From: JAUIIK01 sp963709995
Lineage (GTDB): Bacteria; Chloroflexota; Chloroflexia; Thermomicrobiales; CFX8
Reading direction: 5' to 3'
Assembly: GCA_963709995.1 (NCBI GenBank)
Contig: CAVPYN010000001.1
Location: forward strand, 62,001 to 126,000
DNA: 64,000 bases
Positions within the stretch are counted from its first letter, which is position 1. Each line of letters starts with the position of its first letter. The notes beneath the pieces are model-generated. The model had not been told where the DNA came from, searched no databases, and saw only the letters and a list, made by a program, of their open reading frames with translations. Positions 17,118 through 28,720 of the stretch are shown piece by piece. A program made the translations under genes and the position numbers.

Positions 17118-18503
17118 CCGGCCGTCTTTGCGGCGTGTCTGCTGGATTGCGGTCGGAGCGTTCGTCGCACCGGTGATCGCTCTCCTTGCGACGCCGGCAA
17201 TGATGATGGCGGAGCGACGCCATCGTCGTCTGCTCGACCTGTGAGTATCAATCAATTACTGAAGCGCTGGCAGGCGCACCTCCTGGATCACGAATCGAAG
17301 TCCATGAGGGCGTCTACCCTGGTGGACTGGAGATAGATCGCTCGGTTGAACTCGTCGGCGTCAACCAGCCGGTTATCGACAGCGGTGGCGAGGGCACGGT
17401 CATCCGCGTAACCGCGCCGGGTGTGACCATTGAAGGGTTCATCGTCCGCGGATGCGGCAAGAGTCTCGATCATGAAGACACCGGAATTCTGATTGAGAGT
17501 GGACCGGCAACGATCCGCGGCAATCAAGTTGAGGATTCCTTGTTCGGGATCTATGTGAAGGACGCGGCCGGAACGCAGGTTGTGGACAACCTGGTGACCG
17601 GAAAATCTCTTCCGATAGCGCGCCGTGGCGATGGCATTCGTGCCTGGTACTCGAATGACATCCTGATTGAGGGCAACACCGTTCGCAATGGCCGCGACGT
17701 CATCATCTGGTACTCCGACCGCAGCGTGATGCGCGACAACTTCTTCAACAGTGGCCGCTACGGCCTGCACCTGATGTTCAGCAACCAGACGCTTGTCGAA
17801 GGCAATTCGTTGCAGGATAACTCCATCGGCCTCTACGTTATGTACAGCCGGGACGTTTCGATTGTTGGCAACACCCTTGCGAACAATCGCACCGCCGGGG
17901 GGCAGGGGCTGGGCTTCAAGGATGTTGATAACGCAAGGCTTATTGGTAATCGATTTGTCAACAACAGTATTGGCGCTCAGATCGATAACTCGCCAAGCGA
18001 GATCGCGGCGCAGAACCTGTTCCAGGGGAATGTATTCGCGTTTAATGAAATTGGTCTGGCCCTGCTCCCGAATGTGCGGCAGAACACATTCACTGAGAAC
18101 ACGTTCTCTGACAACATTCAGAATGTCAGCATTCAGGGCGGTGGCCAGCTGAAGAATGTTTCCTGGTCGCTGGACGGGGTCGGGAACTTCTGGAGCGACT
18201 ATGCTGGCTATGATGCGGATGGTGACGGGATCGGTGACATTCCGTACCGGTCTCAACGCCTGTTCGAATCGCTGACTGATGACAACGAAGAGCTTAGACT
18301 TTTTCTCTACAGTCCCGCGGAGATCGCCATTGATTTCTCCGCGAAGGCATTTCCCGGTCTTCCGTCCCGCGTTGAAACTGGAAGATAGCGCGCCGCTCGT
18401 CAAGCCGGTCGCTTCACCCGAACTGCCGCCCGCCGGGGCGATGGAGATGTCCAACCGGTTTCTGGCGGGGATGACTGGCTCATTGGGGGATGTCTGGCAC
18501 TAG
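17104..18503 (+). CDS. nosD: NosD periplasmic copper-site maturation protein (frame breaks)
   Basis: NosD is a right-handed beta-helix protein needed to build the CuZ site of NosZ, working with the NosFY transporter. A GTG at 17104 opens a signal peptide (VCWIAVGAFVAPVIALLATP). After a frame break near 17200-17260 the mature part follows (IEVHEGVYPGGLEIDRSVEL, then repeats such as YSNDILIEGNTVRNGRDVII and GLYVMYSRDVSIVGNTLANN). The family end FWSDYAGYDADGDGIGDIPY is clear. A second break near 18370 leads to the last 40 residues and the stop at 18501-18503. Total length of about 466 residues is normal. It overlaps the preceding gene and is 2 bases from nosF. Confidence 0.88.
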
Positions 18504-18505
18504 GA

Positions 18506-19488
18506 ATGGTTGTGACCGTGCGTCGCCGCAATGTGCTGAAACCGGAGTCTGAGTTGACATCTGCCTTCGTGCCAAACGGCGTCCCACCGGACGAGAAACA
18601 GGCGCGAGATTCGATCGTCACCGTTGACAACCTGGTCAAACGCTATGGCGATGCCAGGGCCGTCGATGATGTCTCATTTTCGATTGGCCGCGGCGAGTCA
18701 ATCGCCCTCTGGGGGTCCAACGGCGCCGGCAAGACAACGATTCTCCGGTGCCTCCTTGGCATTGCCCGGTTCTCCGGGGACGTTCAGATTGACGGTCATC
18801 GCCCTGATGAAGATGGACGTCTCGTCCGTAGCATTATCGGGTATGTGCCCCAGGAGCTCGCGGCGCCAGCGCTGACCGTGGGCGAAATGGCTGAGTTTAT
18901 CGCCCGTCTGAAGAAGGTTCCGGATGAGAATGCCTTTGCTCGCCTCGAGCAACTCCGGATAGCGGATCAACTTGATAAGCCAATTGCAGCGCTCTCTGGG
19001 GGCATGAAGCAACGCCTGGCGCTGACCCTGGCCCTCATTGGTGATCCGGAGATTCTGCTCCTGGACGAGCCAACCGCTAATCTCGACGCTCGCGGTCGAG
19101 GTGAATTGCTTGAATTGCTCAAACAGCTCAAGCAACAAGGCATGACGTTGGTCTTTTCGTCCCACCGGCCGGAAGACGTCCTGCTGCTGGCGGATCGGAT
19201 TCTGATTATCGAGCACGGGAAGCTCGCGCAAGGAGACGACGCCGGACCAGTTCCTGGGCGATCTTGGCGCGCACACGCACCTGGTGCTCTATCTCGATGA
19301 CGAATCCGTGGAAGCGAGCCCGGCAGGAGCTGGAACGACATGGTTACAGTGTCGTGATGAATGGGTCCACGCTCTCCGTGCGGGTGAATACCCGGCAAAA
19401 AGCACAGGTTATCGGCACGCTCATCAGCAGTGGATACGTTGTGGAGGATATTGAACTGGAGCGCGGGGCGTGGATCAGTCAATCGTAG
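18506..19488 (+). CDS. nosF: NosF ABC transporter ATPase (frame breaks near the end)
   Basis: NosF powers the NosDFY complex that matures NosZ. All ATPase motifs are intact: Walker A WGSNGAGKTTILR, Q-loop YVPQELAAPALT, signature LSGGMKQRLALTLAL, Walker B ILLLDEPTANLDARG and the switch His in FSSHRPED. About 30 residues precede the domain (MVVTVRRRNVLKPESELTSA), longer than usual, so an internal start is possible. After KLAQGDD (about 19240) the frame shifts through FLGDLGAHTHLVLYLDDESV to the C-terminal domain ending at 19488. nosY begins 19 bases before that stop, indicating coupling. Confidence 0.9.
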
Positions 19489-20300
19489 CCATCATCGCCA
19501 TGAGGGAACTGCGCAGCGCGCTTCGCAATCGCTGGTTCATTCTCTATTCCGTTGTGTTCTTGCTGCTCATTGTCGGCTTTTCGTGGATCGCGTTCTCCAG
19601 CGTCGATCTTGCGGGGCAATCAGGGTTCGGGCGCACGTCGGCTGGGCTGCTCAACTTGCTCCTGCTGGTCGTGCCGCTGATTGGATTGACCATCGGCGCC
19701 CAGGCGATCGTTTCGGCTCACCAGGAACGCAGCCTGGATTATCTGCTCGCACAGCCCGTGTCACCGATCCAGGTCTTCGCCGGAAAGTACCTTGGCGGCG
19801 CGGCGTCGATCGTGCTCATTCTCATACTCGGGTTTTCCTGGTCCGCGCTGGTCATCGCGTTGCGCGGCACCGGAGGGAATCTCGGCGACTACGTTGTCTT
19901 GATGGTGTTGACGATCCTGCTCGGGCTGGCGATGCTGAGTGTCGGGTTCCTGATCTCCAGTTTTTCGACCCAGACCTCGACCGCGCTTGCAATCGCGGTC
20001 ACCCTCTGGTTGATCTTCGTCGTCATCGGGGATCTTGGCTTGATCGGCAGTTCTCTGGTGCTTGGAATCCGACCGGAGACGTTGTTCGCGATGACGGTGA
20101 TCAACCCGCTCGACACCTACAAAATCGCGAGCGTGGAGATGCTCCACACGTCGCTCGACGTGCTCGGCCCGGCCGGCATCTACGCGACCGACCGGTACGG
20201 TGACCGGCTGCTCCCGCTCCTGCTCCTATTCGAACTGCTCTGGGTCTTGATTCCGCTGCCAATTGGCTACTGGTTGTTTAAACGGACAAGCCTGCGTTGA
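19470..20300 (+). CDS. nosY: NosY membrane permease of the NosDFY complex
   Basis: The frame is intact at 276 residues with six hydrophobic segments (for example FILYSVVFLLLIVGFSWIAF, LLNLLLLVVPLIGLTIGA and LLLLFELLWVLIPLPIGYWL). Sequences such as IVSAHQERSLDYLLAQPVSP and NPLDTYKIASVEMLHTSLDV are characteristic of ABC-2 type NosY proteins. It forms the membrane part of the transporter with NosF and contacts NosD outside. The start is a GTG inside the end of nosF. Confidence 0.93.
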   Translation: MDQSIVAIIAMRELRSALRNRWFILYSVVFLLLIVGFSWIAFSSVDLAGQSGFGRTSAGLLNLLLLVVPLIGLTIGAQAIVSAHQERSLDYLLAQPVSPIQVFAGKYLGGAASIVLILILGFSWSALVIALRGTGGNLGDYVVLMVLTILLGLAMLSVGFLISSFSTQTSTALAIAVTLWLIFVVIGDLGLIGSSLVLGIRPETLFAMTVINPLDTYKIASVEMLHTSLDVLGPAGIYATDRYGDRLLPLLLLFELLWVLIPLPIGYWLFKRTSLR

Positions 20301-20331
20301 TGCTTATGCCCCGTTGTACCGGAAGGGTGAA

Positions 20332-20802
20332 GTGAACTTGTTGCGATTTGCTCTTTCTTTTGTGCTGGTCGTTAGCGTTGGACTGGCGTTGGTCGCCTGT
20401 GGTGAAGAAGGGGCTGATCCCAACGAGCCACCGGAGATTGCATATGGAGAAGACATCTGCTCACGGTGCGGCATGATCATCTCCGAGGAAAAGTACGCAA
20501 GCGGGATAGTGGATGAAGACGGAAACGCGGAGATATTCGACGACATCGGCGGCATGTTCATCATTCTCCAGGAAGATGGGCTGGGCGAGCGGCGCGCCTG
20601 GGTGCATGACTACAATACCGTTGAGTGGATCAATGCGACGGAGGCGTATTTCGTCGTGGCGGAAGAAGTTATCACGCCAATGGGTTTTGGTGTGGTCGCT
20701 TTCGAGACACAGGAGGCTGCCGAAACATTTGCCACGGATCAGGGTGGAATGGTGATGTCCTGGGAGGATATGATGGCCGGGTGGAGCGCGGGTGAGCATT
20801 AG
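20332..20802 (+). CDS. nosL: NosL copper-chaperone lipoprotein
   Basis: NosL is an outer-face lipoprotein that delivers copper for NosZ assembly. The N-terminus (NLLRFALSFVLVVSVGLALVAC) is a lipoprotein signal. The copper-binding motif is in EDICSRCGMIISEEKYASG, and the fold continues with EIFDDIGGMFIIL and PMGFGVVAFETQEAAETFA. I chose the GTG at 20332, behind GGAAGGG, since an earlier start would precede the signal peptide. Length is about 156 residues. It lies 31 bases after nosY. Confidence 0.9.
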   Translation: MNLLRFALSFVLVVSVGLALVACGEEGADPNEPPEIAYGEDICSRCGMIISEEKYASGIVDEDGNAEIFDDIGGMFIILQEDGLGERRAWVHDYNTVEWINATEAYFVVAEEVITPMGFGVVAFETQEAAETFATDQGGMVMSWEDMMAGWSAGEH

Positions 20803-20868
20803 CTCACAGGTCAGTGATATAACGAAGATGGTACCGGAAGAACGAGATACGAGCGGAAGGAATCTGAA

Positions 20869-21318
20869 GTGAAATTACGACTCGTCCTACTCCTCGTCAT
20901 TGGCGTGATGGCCCTAGGCACGCTGGCGGCCTGTGGGGGTGACGATGATGACGATGACGATACCCCGACCGCAACGACCGCCGCGGTGGCTCCGACCGCG
21001 ACCTCAGGTTCCGGTGGGGGTTCAGATGATGGCGCAGCAGCCGCTGGGGAGACGATCGCCCAGGCCAACTGCATCACCTGTCACAGCACCGATGGCTCGA
21101 CCCTGGTTGGACCGACCTGGCAGGGTCTGTATGAACGTGATGTCGAGCTCGAAAGCGGTGAAACGGTCGTCGCCGATGACGCGTACATTCGCGAGTCGAT
21201 CGTCGATCCGGACGCAAAGGTCGTCAAGGGCTACCCCAAGGGTGTAATGTTCTCGTTCGAGGACTTGCTCACCGACGAGGATATCGACAATCTGATCGCC
21301 TATATCAAGACGTTGTAG
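20869..21318 (+). CDS. Lipoprotein c-type cytochrome of the nos operon
   Basis: This 149-residue protein has a lipoprotein signal ending LGTLAAC, a run of seven Asp in a low-complexity linker (DDDDTPTATTAAVAPTAT), and one class I cytochrome c domain. The haem motif is NCITCHS and the probable axial Met is in GYPKGVMFSF. It is the last gene of the cluster and a natural electron donor to NosZ, with both anchored in the membrane by lipid. The start is GTG with a purine-rich ribosome-binding site (GGAAGGAA). A terminator-like hairpin follows within 90 bases. Confidence 0.9.
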   Translation: MKLRLVLLLVIGVMALGTLAACGGDDDDDDDTPTATTAAVAPTATSGSGGGSDDGAAAAGETIAQANCITCHSTDGSTLVGPTWQGLYERDVELESGETVVADDAYIRESIVDPDAKVVKGYPKGVMFSFEDLLTDEDIDNLIAYIKTL

Positions 21319-21403
21319 CTGCGATCCGCCCTCGGCAACCGGGCGAGGCAATTCGGTCCTGGCACCGTTTGGTCTGATGTCTCATGTCCAAAGGGGATAG
21401 TAT

Positions 21404-21437
21404 CGAATAGGGCACGCTCACGAGCGTGCCCTATTCG
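21404..21437. terminator. Strong hairpin ending the nos operon
   Basis: A perfect 15-bp inverted repeat (21404-21418 with 21423-21437, centre GGGCACGCT) closes a 4-nt CACG loop. It lies between the end of the cytochrome gene and the convergent DUF4242 remnant, so it can serve both strands. It lacks a T-run on the plus strand, so its termination strength is uncertain. Confidence 0.65.
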
Positions 21438-21458
21438 CATTTGCGCGGCGGTGCCTGT

Positions 21459-21640
21459 TTATCGGTAGAAGTAAGGATCGAGCACGCTGACCCTGGTGAT
21501 GCGATCGACGGGCAGCGAATTCTGCTCGGCCGCTTTGCGGATTGATTCGGGGTCCGGGCCATCGTAGATGCAAAACGTATTGCGATGATCCTCGCTGACG
21601 TTGGAGTGTAGCCAGGTGACATCGTAGGCGAGATGAAGTG
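21459..21640 (-). pseudogene. DUF4242 (nickel-binding-like) C-terminal fragment
   Basis: Read on the minus strand from about 21640, the frame gives LAYDVTWLHSNVSEDHRNTF, then CIYDGPDPESIRKAAEQNSL, PVDRITRVSVLDPYFYR and a stop. This is the conserved second half of the small DUF4242 family. The first 35 or so residues are missing: the DNA there instead encodes a LuxR-type helix-turn-helix in another frame. It therefore appears to be a 5'-truncated gene joined to a regulator remnant. Confidence 0.65.
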
Positions 21641-22092
21641 CCGACCGGCTATCTCCTTGTTGCTATGCCCACCGGCGATCAGCCGCACCACTTCGACCTG
21701 ACGTCGGGTTCGCAAGAGTGGACGGAGGCGCTCCCCCTTGAATGGATTGTGATTCACTCTCGCTCATCTGCTGCAATGCTGCCGCGCTGGTCGAGCAGCG
21801 CCCCGGTGTCTTCGCCAGCCGCATCTGCAATGTCAAACACTGGCGCGAGCGGCTCGGTGGTCGAGAGGGCATCACAGGCTCCAAGGAGCACGCGCACATT
21901 TCTCTTGGCTCGGCTGCAGAACTCGCGTATCAGGGAAGTCTTGCCAATCCCGGCGTGCCCGCCGAGCAGGACGATACTCCCGCGACCCTCTTTCGCTTCA
22001 TCGAGGTAGGTCCAAAGCTCACGCAGGTGATCGGTTCGCTCCAGCAGCGCTTCCCGCTGGACGTGCGCCGGGGTGTTGCTGGTCGGGGGCAT
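21640..22092 (-). pseudogene. LuxR-type ATPase regulator with the middle deleted
   Basis: The N-terminus is typical of large LuxR/MalT-like regulators: LLERTDHLRELWTYLDEAKE and a Walker A (LLGGHAGIGKTSLIREFC). After about 110 residues the sequence jumps, through a frame break near 21755, straight to the C-terminal DNA-binding domain (RTRRQVEVVRLIAGGHSNKE then IAGRHFIS). Such proteins are usually 900-1000 residues long, so about 750 residues of ATPase and TPR region are absent. It is a deletion remnant or an assembly collapse. Confidence 0.7.
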
Positions 22093-22160
22093 GACTGGCT
22101 CTCAGGGCGCCCTTCTATGTCGTTCACAAACGGGCGGGTAGATCTGCCTCCTGCTGAATG

Positions 22161-23785
<1,625 letters not shown>

Positions 23786-24176
23786 TGAGCGCCTCCTGGC
23801 TGGTTGCCTTACGAGCCTGATCGTCGTTCTCCGCTGGTTCGGGGCATTGGCTGGCCCCAGCGTTCGCGAAGCACTGATGATTCGCAGTTCTACGCCGTCG
23901 AAGTTTCGCTTGCGCGGAGCACGATTCTTCGAAGTATAGCCCGGTGATTGCCCTCCACGGCCCCGATCCGCCGGTGGACTGAATCGTACTCCCAGACAAT
24001 TTCTCAGGATCTGTCTGTATCCTCCCGAATGGACATTCAGGCTGACGGCCGCGCCCACTTCCAAGGCATCATGGACTACTTTGCGAGTAATCCACCCAAT
24101 CCTCAAGAATAGGAGGCCTCGTATCGCCACTGTCACTTCTGGTGGTGACGCGGCTACTGATCCATCGGCCTGACGT
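23786..24176. other. Intergenic region without recognisable genes
   Basis: This space lies between the start of the acyl-CoA synthetase on the minus strand and the NHL-repeat gene promoter. Neither strand shows a protein I recognise, nor a tRNA, hairpin terminator or repeat. Confidence 0.5.
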
Positions 24177-24205
24177 TTGACAAATCCTCATGACTTTCAT
24201 AGCTT
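24177..24205 (+). promoter_or_regulatory. Candidate sigma-70-type promoter of the NHL-repeat gene
   Basis: A consensus TTGACA (24177-24182) is followed after 17 bp by TAGCTT (24200-24205), a 3-of-6 match to the -10 box. It lies about 75 bp before the ATG at 24282, in otherwise gene-free DNA. The weak -10 keeps this tentative. Confidence 0.4.
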
Positions 24206-24281
24206 ATCGTGATTGCATTGTACGTACAGATTGCCGTGCAATGCATCAGTGGACGCTCGAATCACGAGGAGAACCGGCAAG

Positions 24282-25442
24282 ATGCTGCGATGGAAGGATC
24301 TGCGTGCCCGGCAACAAGGCAGCGTAACGTCTCATCTGGTTTGGATTTTGCTGGTCATGATCGTCGTTGGTTCATGTGGCGGTGGACCTGGCGAGGCTGA
24401 TGAAACACGTGAAGAAGGCTTGATCGAAGGCATTGTCAACGCGACGGCGACTGCAACGCCATCGATTCCGGCTGTAGTTTCCACTTCCGCGGAACGAACG
24501 CCAACGTCAACGCTCATCCCCACATTGGCCCCGACGCCTACTCACGAGCCTTCATCCACCCCGGTTTCCAGTCCGACGCCGGCCCGGCGACCTCCTCCAG
24601 CGACAATCGTGTATGTCGCCGACACCTTGAACAATCAGATTCAGATGTTTGACGGAGTGACCTGGTCGCTCGTACCCGGGCAAAGTGGCCAGGGCACCAA
24701 ACCCGGGCAGTTTGAATTCCCATGCAGCGTGGCTGTCGACAGTCGCGGCATCATCTACGTAACGGACTCGAACAATCACCGGCTCCAGCGCTTCGATGGC
24801 AAGACGTGGAAAGTCATCTCGGATGGGGTAGGCAGCGAAACGGGGCATTTCCTTCTGCCGTATGGCATGGCAGTAGATATTGACGACCGAATCTGGGTCG
24901 CTGATGCGACGAATGGGCGGATTCAGATTTGGGATGGCCGGAGATGGACCGTACTTGACGACACTTTCGTTCGTCCAGAAGGGGTGGCGGTCGATCGGGA
25001 CGGGACGATCTTCGTCACCGATACCGGCTCCAACGAGGTGATTATGATCGAGGACGATGTGCGAACCGTTCTCTCGAAGGGATTCGGCTCCGAGACGGGC
25101 GAGTTCGACCAGCCCTGGCGTGTGACGGTCGATGGCGCTGGCAACATCTATGTCATCGACTTCGGAAACGCCAGGATTCAGATGCACGACGGGTCGAAAT
25201 GGACTGTTGTGCTTGATGAATCTGGAACTACGCCCGGGCAGATGACCGAAGCGTACGGTCTGGCGGCATCCTGGGATGGCATTCTCTACCTGGCTGACAC
25301 GGGCGCGAGCCGGATTCAGGTACGCATATCGGAGAAGTGGTCAGTGCTTGCCGGTGGGCCAGGAATCGGCCAAACGCCGGGTAAGTTCAACCGGCCTCGT
25401 GGCGTCGCCGTGTTCCCGCCTGCAGTCAGCGTATACCAGTGA
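24282..25442 (+). CDS. Secreted NHL-repeat lipoprotein
   Basis: This protein of 386 residues has an N-terminal export signal ending in a lipobox-like LVMIVVGSCGGG, then about 75 residues rich in Thr, Pro and Ser (linker), then five or six NHL/beta-propeller repeats. Examples are FPCSVAVDSRGIIYVTDSNN, RPEGVAVDRDGTIFVTDTGS and QPWRVTVDGAGNIYVIDFGN. Each is followed by a strand of the type RIQMHDGSKWTVV. Such propellers are usually binding scaffolds. I see no catalytic residues and cannot name the ligand. The ATG at 24282 follows GAGGAGA. Confidence 0.8.
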   Translation: MLRWKDLRARQQGSVTSHLVWILLVMIVVGSCGGGPGEADETREEGLIEGIVNATATATPSIPAVVSTSAERTPTSTLIPTLAPTPTHEPSSTPVSSPTPARRPPPATIVYVADTLNNQIQMFDGVTWSLVPGQSGQGTKPGQFEFPCSVAVDSRGIIYVTDSNNHRLQRFDGKTWKVISDGVGSETGHFLLPYGMAVDIDDRIWVADATNGRIQIWDGRRWTVLDDTFVRPEGVAVDRDGTIFVTDTGSNEVIMIEDDVRTVLSKGFGSETGEFDQPWRVTVDGAGNIYVIDFGNARIQMHDGSKWTVVLDESGTTPGQMTEAYGLAASWDGILYLADTGASRIQVRISEKWSVLAGGPGIGQTPGKFNRPRGVAVFPPAVSVYQ

Positions 25443-25579
25443 GACACGCCACGCGATCGTCTAATTCAATTCGTCGGTGTTGGATGAAACCAGAGATATG
25501 ATTCTTCGCCCACAACGGCGAAGATGGTGACCGTCAACCTGGAGAAACGCTCCTGTATGACCCGTGCCACAACCCTTGA

Positions 25580-25885
25580 CTAATTGAACACAGCTTCATA
25601 GAGCATGACGCCGCTTCTGGGGCCGAGCGGGGCGATGAGAATGATCAGCTCGCCCAGGTCAGCGTGGACGAACTCGAAGCTGCTTTGAGCGAGCATCGGC
25701 GCCGTAGGACCTTCAAACAACAACGAGTATGACTCGATCGTGTGTTCGCCAGCTTGACGGCTGCCGAGCTCTTTGACCTCGCACAGGGTGAGCGAGACTG
25801 TCCGGTTGCTCTCGACCAGAACCGTAAACTCGCTGCCGACATGCTCCGCGAAGCGCTTCTGGCTCAGTCCCGGGTACATGCTCAT
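25580..25885 (-). CDS. DUF6916-like small protein
   Basis: The protein has 101 residues with FAEHVGSEFTVLVESNRTVS, LTLCEVKELG, ESYSLLFEGPTAPMLAQSSF and a last strand GVMLYEAVFN. This matches a family of small all-beta proteins (DUF6916) whose function I do not know. It lies 30 bases downstream of the cystathionine-gamma-synthase-like gene on the same strand and may be co-transcribed with it. Confidence 0.6.
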   Translation of the reverse strand: MSMYPGLSQKRFAEHVGSEFTVLVESNRTVSLTLCEVKELGSRQAGEHTIESYSLLFEGPTAPMLAQSSFEFVHADLGELIILIAPLGPRSGVMLYEAVFN

Positions 25886-25915
25886 AGTTCCATCTCCAAC
25901 CGTCTCGCCGTAACT

Positions 25916-27072
25916 TCATACCTGGTCGAGCGCCTGCTGGAAGTCCGCGATGATGTCTTCACAATCTTCACAGCCGACCGAGATGCGCACAAGGTTGTCC
26001 CTGCGCGGCTGGGGATAAGCCAGTGTGTAGACATCGCCAAGGCTGACGCCAAGATCCGCCAGTTTCAGTGCGTTCGCGAAACGGTTCATTTCGCCCAGAC
26101 CGCCCTTAAGGCGCATTGACATCATTCCGCCGAACCGTTCGCCGAGCAACTGACATGCGACCTCGTAGTTCGGGTGCTGCTCCATCCCCGGATAGCTGAG
26201 CCATTGCACAGCCGGATGGTCGCTCAGGAACGTTGCCAGCGCCAGCGCATTTTCGCTGTGCGCCCGCATGCGGAGCGGCAAGGTTCGAATCCCTCGCAGC
26301 ACCAGCCAGGCGTTGAATGGGCTGAGACATTGGCCGAAAGCGTCAAGCTTCAGCCGCACGTTGCCGATGCGGGACCGCGATCCAGCGATTACTCCGGCGA
26401 TGGTGTCACCGTGCCCTGATAGATATTTCGTTGCCGAGTGAACGACCAGGTCCGCGCCAAACTCGACCGGCCGGAGCAGAGCCGGGCTCAGGAAGGTGTT
26501 GTCGACGATGAAGGTCAGGCCGTGTTCGTTCGCAATTTGTTTCAACGCCGGTAGATCGGCCACCCACATGTGCGGATTGGTGACCGACTCCGTGAAGAGC
26601 AACTTCGTGCGTTCGTTGATCGCCTGGCGCACGGCCCCGTGGTCGGTGATATCGACGAAGCTGACCTCGATGCCGAGGTCGGCGCACTCCTGCTCGAAGA
26701 ATTGGCTGCTGATGACGAAGACATCGTTGGCGACGATCAGATGGTCGCCAGCCTTGACGCTGGCAAGCACTGCTGTTGAGACGGCCGCCATCCCCGATGA
26801 TGTTGCCGCGGCTTCCTCCGCGCCTTCGAGCGACGCCAGCTTGCGTCTCGAGCGCGGCCGGGGTCGGGATTGCCGGTTCGGGAATAGAAGAAGTTGTCGA
26901 AGGGTTCGGCCATCGCCGCCGCCATCTCCTCGGCTGAGCCGAAGGTGAAGGTTGCCGTCTGGTAGATCGGCGTGTTGTGCGCGTTCGTCGCCGGATCGCG
27001 TGCTTCTCCGGCGTGTATTGCCCTCGTCGCGAAGCCCTGTCCAGCGCTCTGTTTGCCCTGCCGTTCTCCCAT
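25916..27072 (-). CDS. Cys/Met-metabolism PLP enzyme, cystathionine gamma-synthase-like (one frame break)
   Basis: The N-terminus (GFATRAIHAGEARDPATNAH, NTPIYQTATFTFGSAEEM and FFYSRTGNP) and the later part (KLASLEGAEEAAATSSGMAA, then VVHSATKYLSGHGD with the PLP-binding Lys) belong to the gamma-synthase/gamma-lyase/O-acetylhomoserine sulfhydrylase family. One indel near 26885 separates them. The length of about 385 residues is normal. It would catalyse gamma-replacement or elimination on homoserine esters, methionine or cystathionine. The exact reaction cannot be decided from sequence alone. The chosen start is at 27072; an earlier start has no supporting homology. Confidence 0.85.
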
Positions 27073-27221
27073 TCCGGACCTCGTAGTGCCCTGACACGAT
27101 CGATGCGAGCCACCGCACTCAGACCTCGCCGGGCCAGGCCGAGGGCGCGCCTGCATCAGGTTGCGAAAATTTGCCGAAGATCATTCGGTTGCGAGAAGGG
27201 CACAGCACACAAGGAGGGTAC

Positions 27222-28695
27222 ATGACCGAGGCTGTCTCGTTTGGACGACGGACTTTCGATGCTGGCGGAGGAACATCCGGAACGGGATGCGATCATCTAC
27301 ATCCCGCCGGAGGGGGAGAAGCACGTGTCAGTTGGAGGCGGCTCGACCGGCGGTCGAACCAACTGGCACGCTGCTGGCAGCACGGGGCGTGGATGACTCC
27401 AGCCGGGTCGTCGTCGGGCTGCCGAATATACCTGCCCACTTCTTGCTGACGATCGCTGCCTGGAAGCTCGGCGCGCTCGTGATCCCGATCCGCTACAGTC
27501 TACCGGCCCGCGAACGCGACGCACTGCTTGATCTGGCCGTCCGACGGTCGTCATCGCCGCCTGGGGGAGGAAATCAATCATCCGATTCTCGCCGCGAAGA
27601 GCTTGAGGCATCGTATAGTGGGACGACATTCGGCGCTGCCCGATGCGACCGCGCATCCGGGCAAGTCGGTTTGTTCCGGCGGCTCGACCGGACGACCGAA
27701 GATCATCGTCGATCCGCGTCCATGGGCATTCGTGCCGGGCGAGGTGGCCCGCGTCGGTGTCGGTATGCGGCAGGGGCAGGTCCAGCTGGTCGCCGGGCCG
27801 CTCTATCACAACTCTCCGTTTAGCTGGAGCCATATGGGACTTGTTCGAGGATCACACGCTGGTGCTCTTCGAGAAGTTCGATGCTGCGCAGGGTTGTCGA
27901 CGCGATTGAACGCCACAAGGTTAACTTCGGTTTCCTCGCGCCGACGATGATGCAGCGCATTGTCAGGCTGCCGGATGTCCAGGAGCGCGACTTCTCCAGT
28001 GTCGAAGCGTTCTTCCATACTGCCGCGCCCTGCCCGCCCTGGCTCAAACGCGCCTGGATCGATCTGATCGGCCCCGAGAAGCTCTATGAGGGATTTGGTG
28101 CGACCGAGGCGGTCGGGAGCTGTCGGATTCGGGGAGATGAGTGGCTGGAGCATCCCGGTTCGCTCGGCCGTCCGGTCAATTGCGATCTGGCGATCCTTGA
28201 CGAAGACTGGCAGCCGGTTCCAACCGGCGAGGTTGGCGAGATCTTCATGCGACCGCACTCCGAGAAACCGACTTACAGCTACATCGGCTCCGATCCGGCC
28301 AGGACGACGCCAGACGGCTTTGTCAGCGTTGGCGACATGGGCTGGGTCGATGATGAAGGCTATCTGTTCCTGGCAGACCGGCGCACCGATCTGATCATCA
28401 CCGGCGGCGCTAACGTCTACCCGCCGAGGTCGAAGCCGCCTTGAGCGAACATCCCGGCGTCGCCGACGTTGCCGTCATCGGGCTACCGGATGACGAATGG
28501 GGCAAACGCGTGCACGGGGTTGTTCAACTGGCCGAGCCATTGACGACCGAGGCTCTGGACGCGCATTGCCGGGAACGGCTCGCTTCCTATAAGGTGCCGA
28601 AGACATGGGAGTTCATTGAGACGCTGCCGCGTGACGAAGCAGGCAAGATCCGCCGCTCGGCGCTGGTGGCGGAGCGGAGTTCGGCAGTCGTGTGA
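27222..28695 (+). pseudogene. AMP-dependent acyl-CoA ligase, frame broken
   Basis: The ATG at 27222 follows AAGGAGGG. In shifting frames one reads the N-terminal part (VSWRRLDRRSNQLARLLAARGVDDSS, shown in two frames, then VVVGLPNIPAHFLLTIAAWK), the phosphate loop SVCSGGSTGRPKIIVDPR, and GPLYHNSPFSWSHMGL. A long clean section follows (HKVNFGFLAPTMMQRIVRLP, LYEGFGATEAVGSC, VGDMGWVDDEGYLFLADRRT). After one more break the C-terminal domain follows, with the catalytic Lys in PRDEAGKIRRSALV. Around six indels are needed. It is followed by an enoyl-CoA hydratase, suggesting catabolism of an unsaturated or aromatic acid. Confidence 0.75.
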
Positions 28696-28720
28696 CCCGC
28701 ACGATTATGTAAGACCTCCG

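Noticed and set aside
17288..18454. 388-codon frame antisense to nosD
   Set aside because: It is fully covered by the NosD beta-helix repeats on the plus strand. The mirrored repeats explain its openness.
20263..20331. Longer N-terminal version of nosL overlapping nosY
   Set aside because: The extra residues precede a clean lipoprotein signal. The GTG at 20332 with GGAAGGG is the better start.
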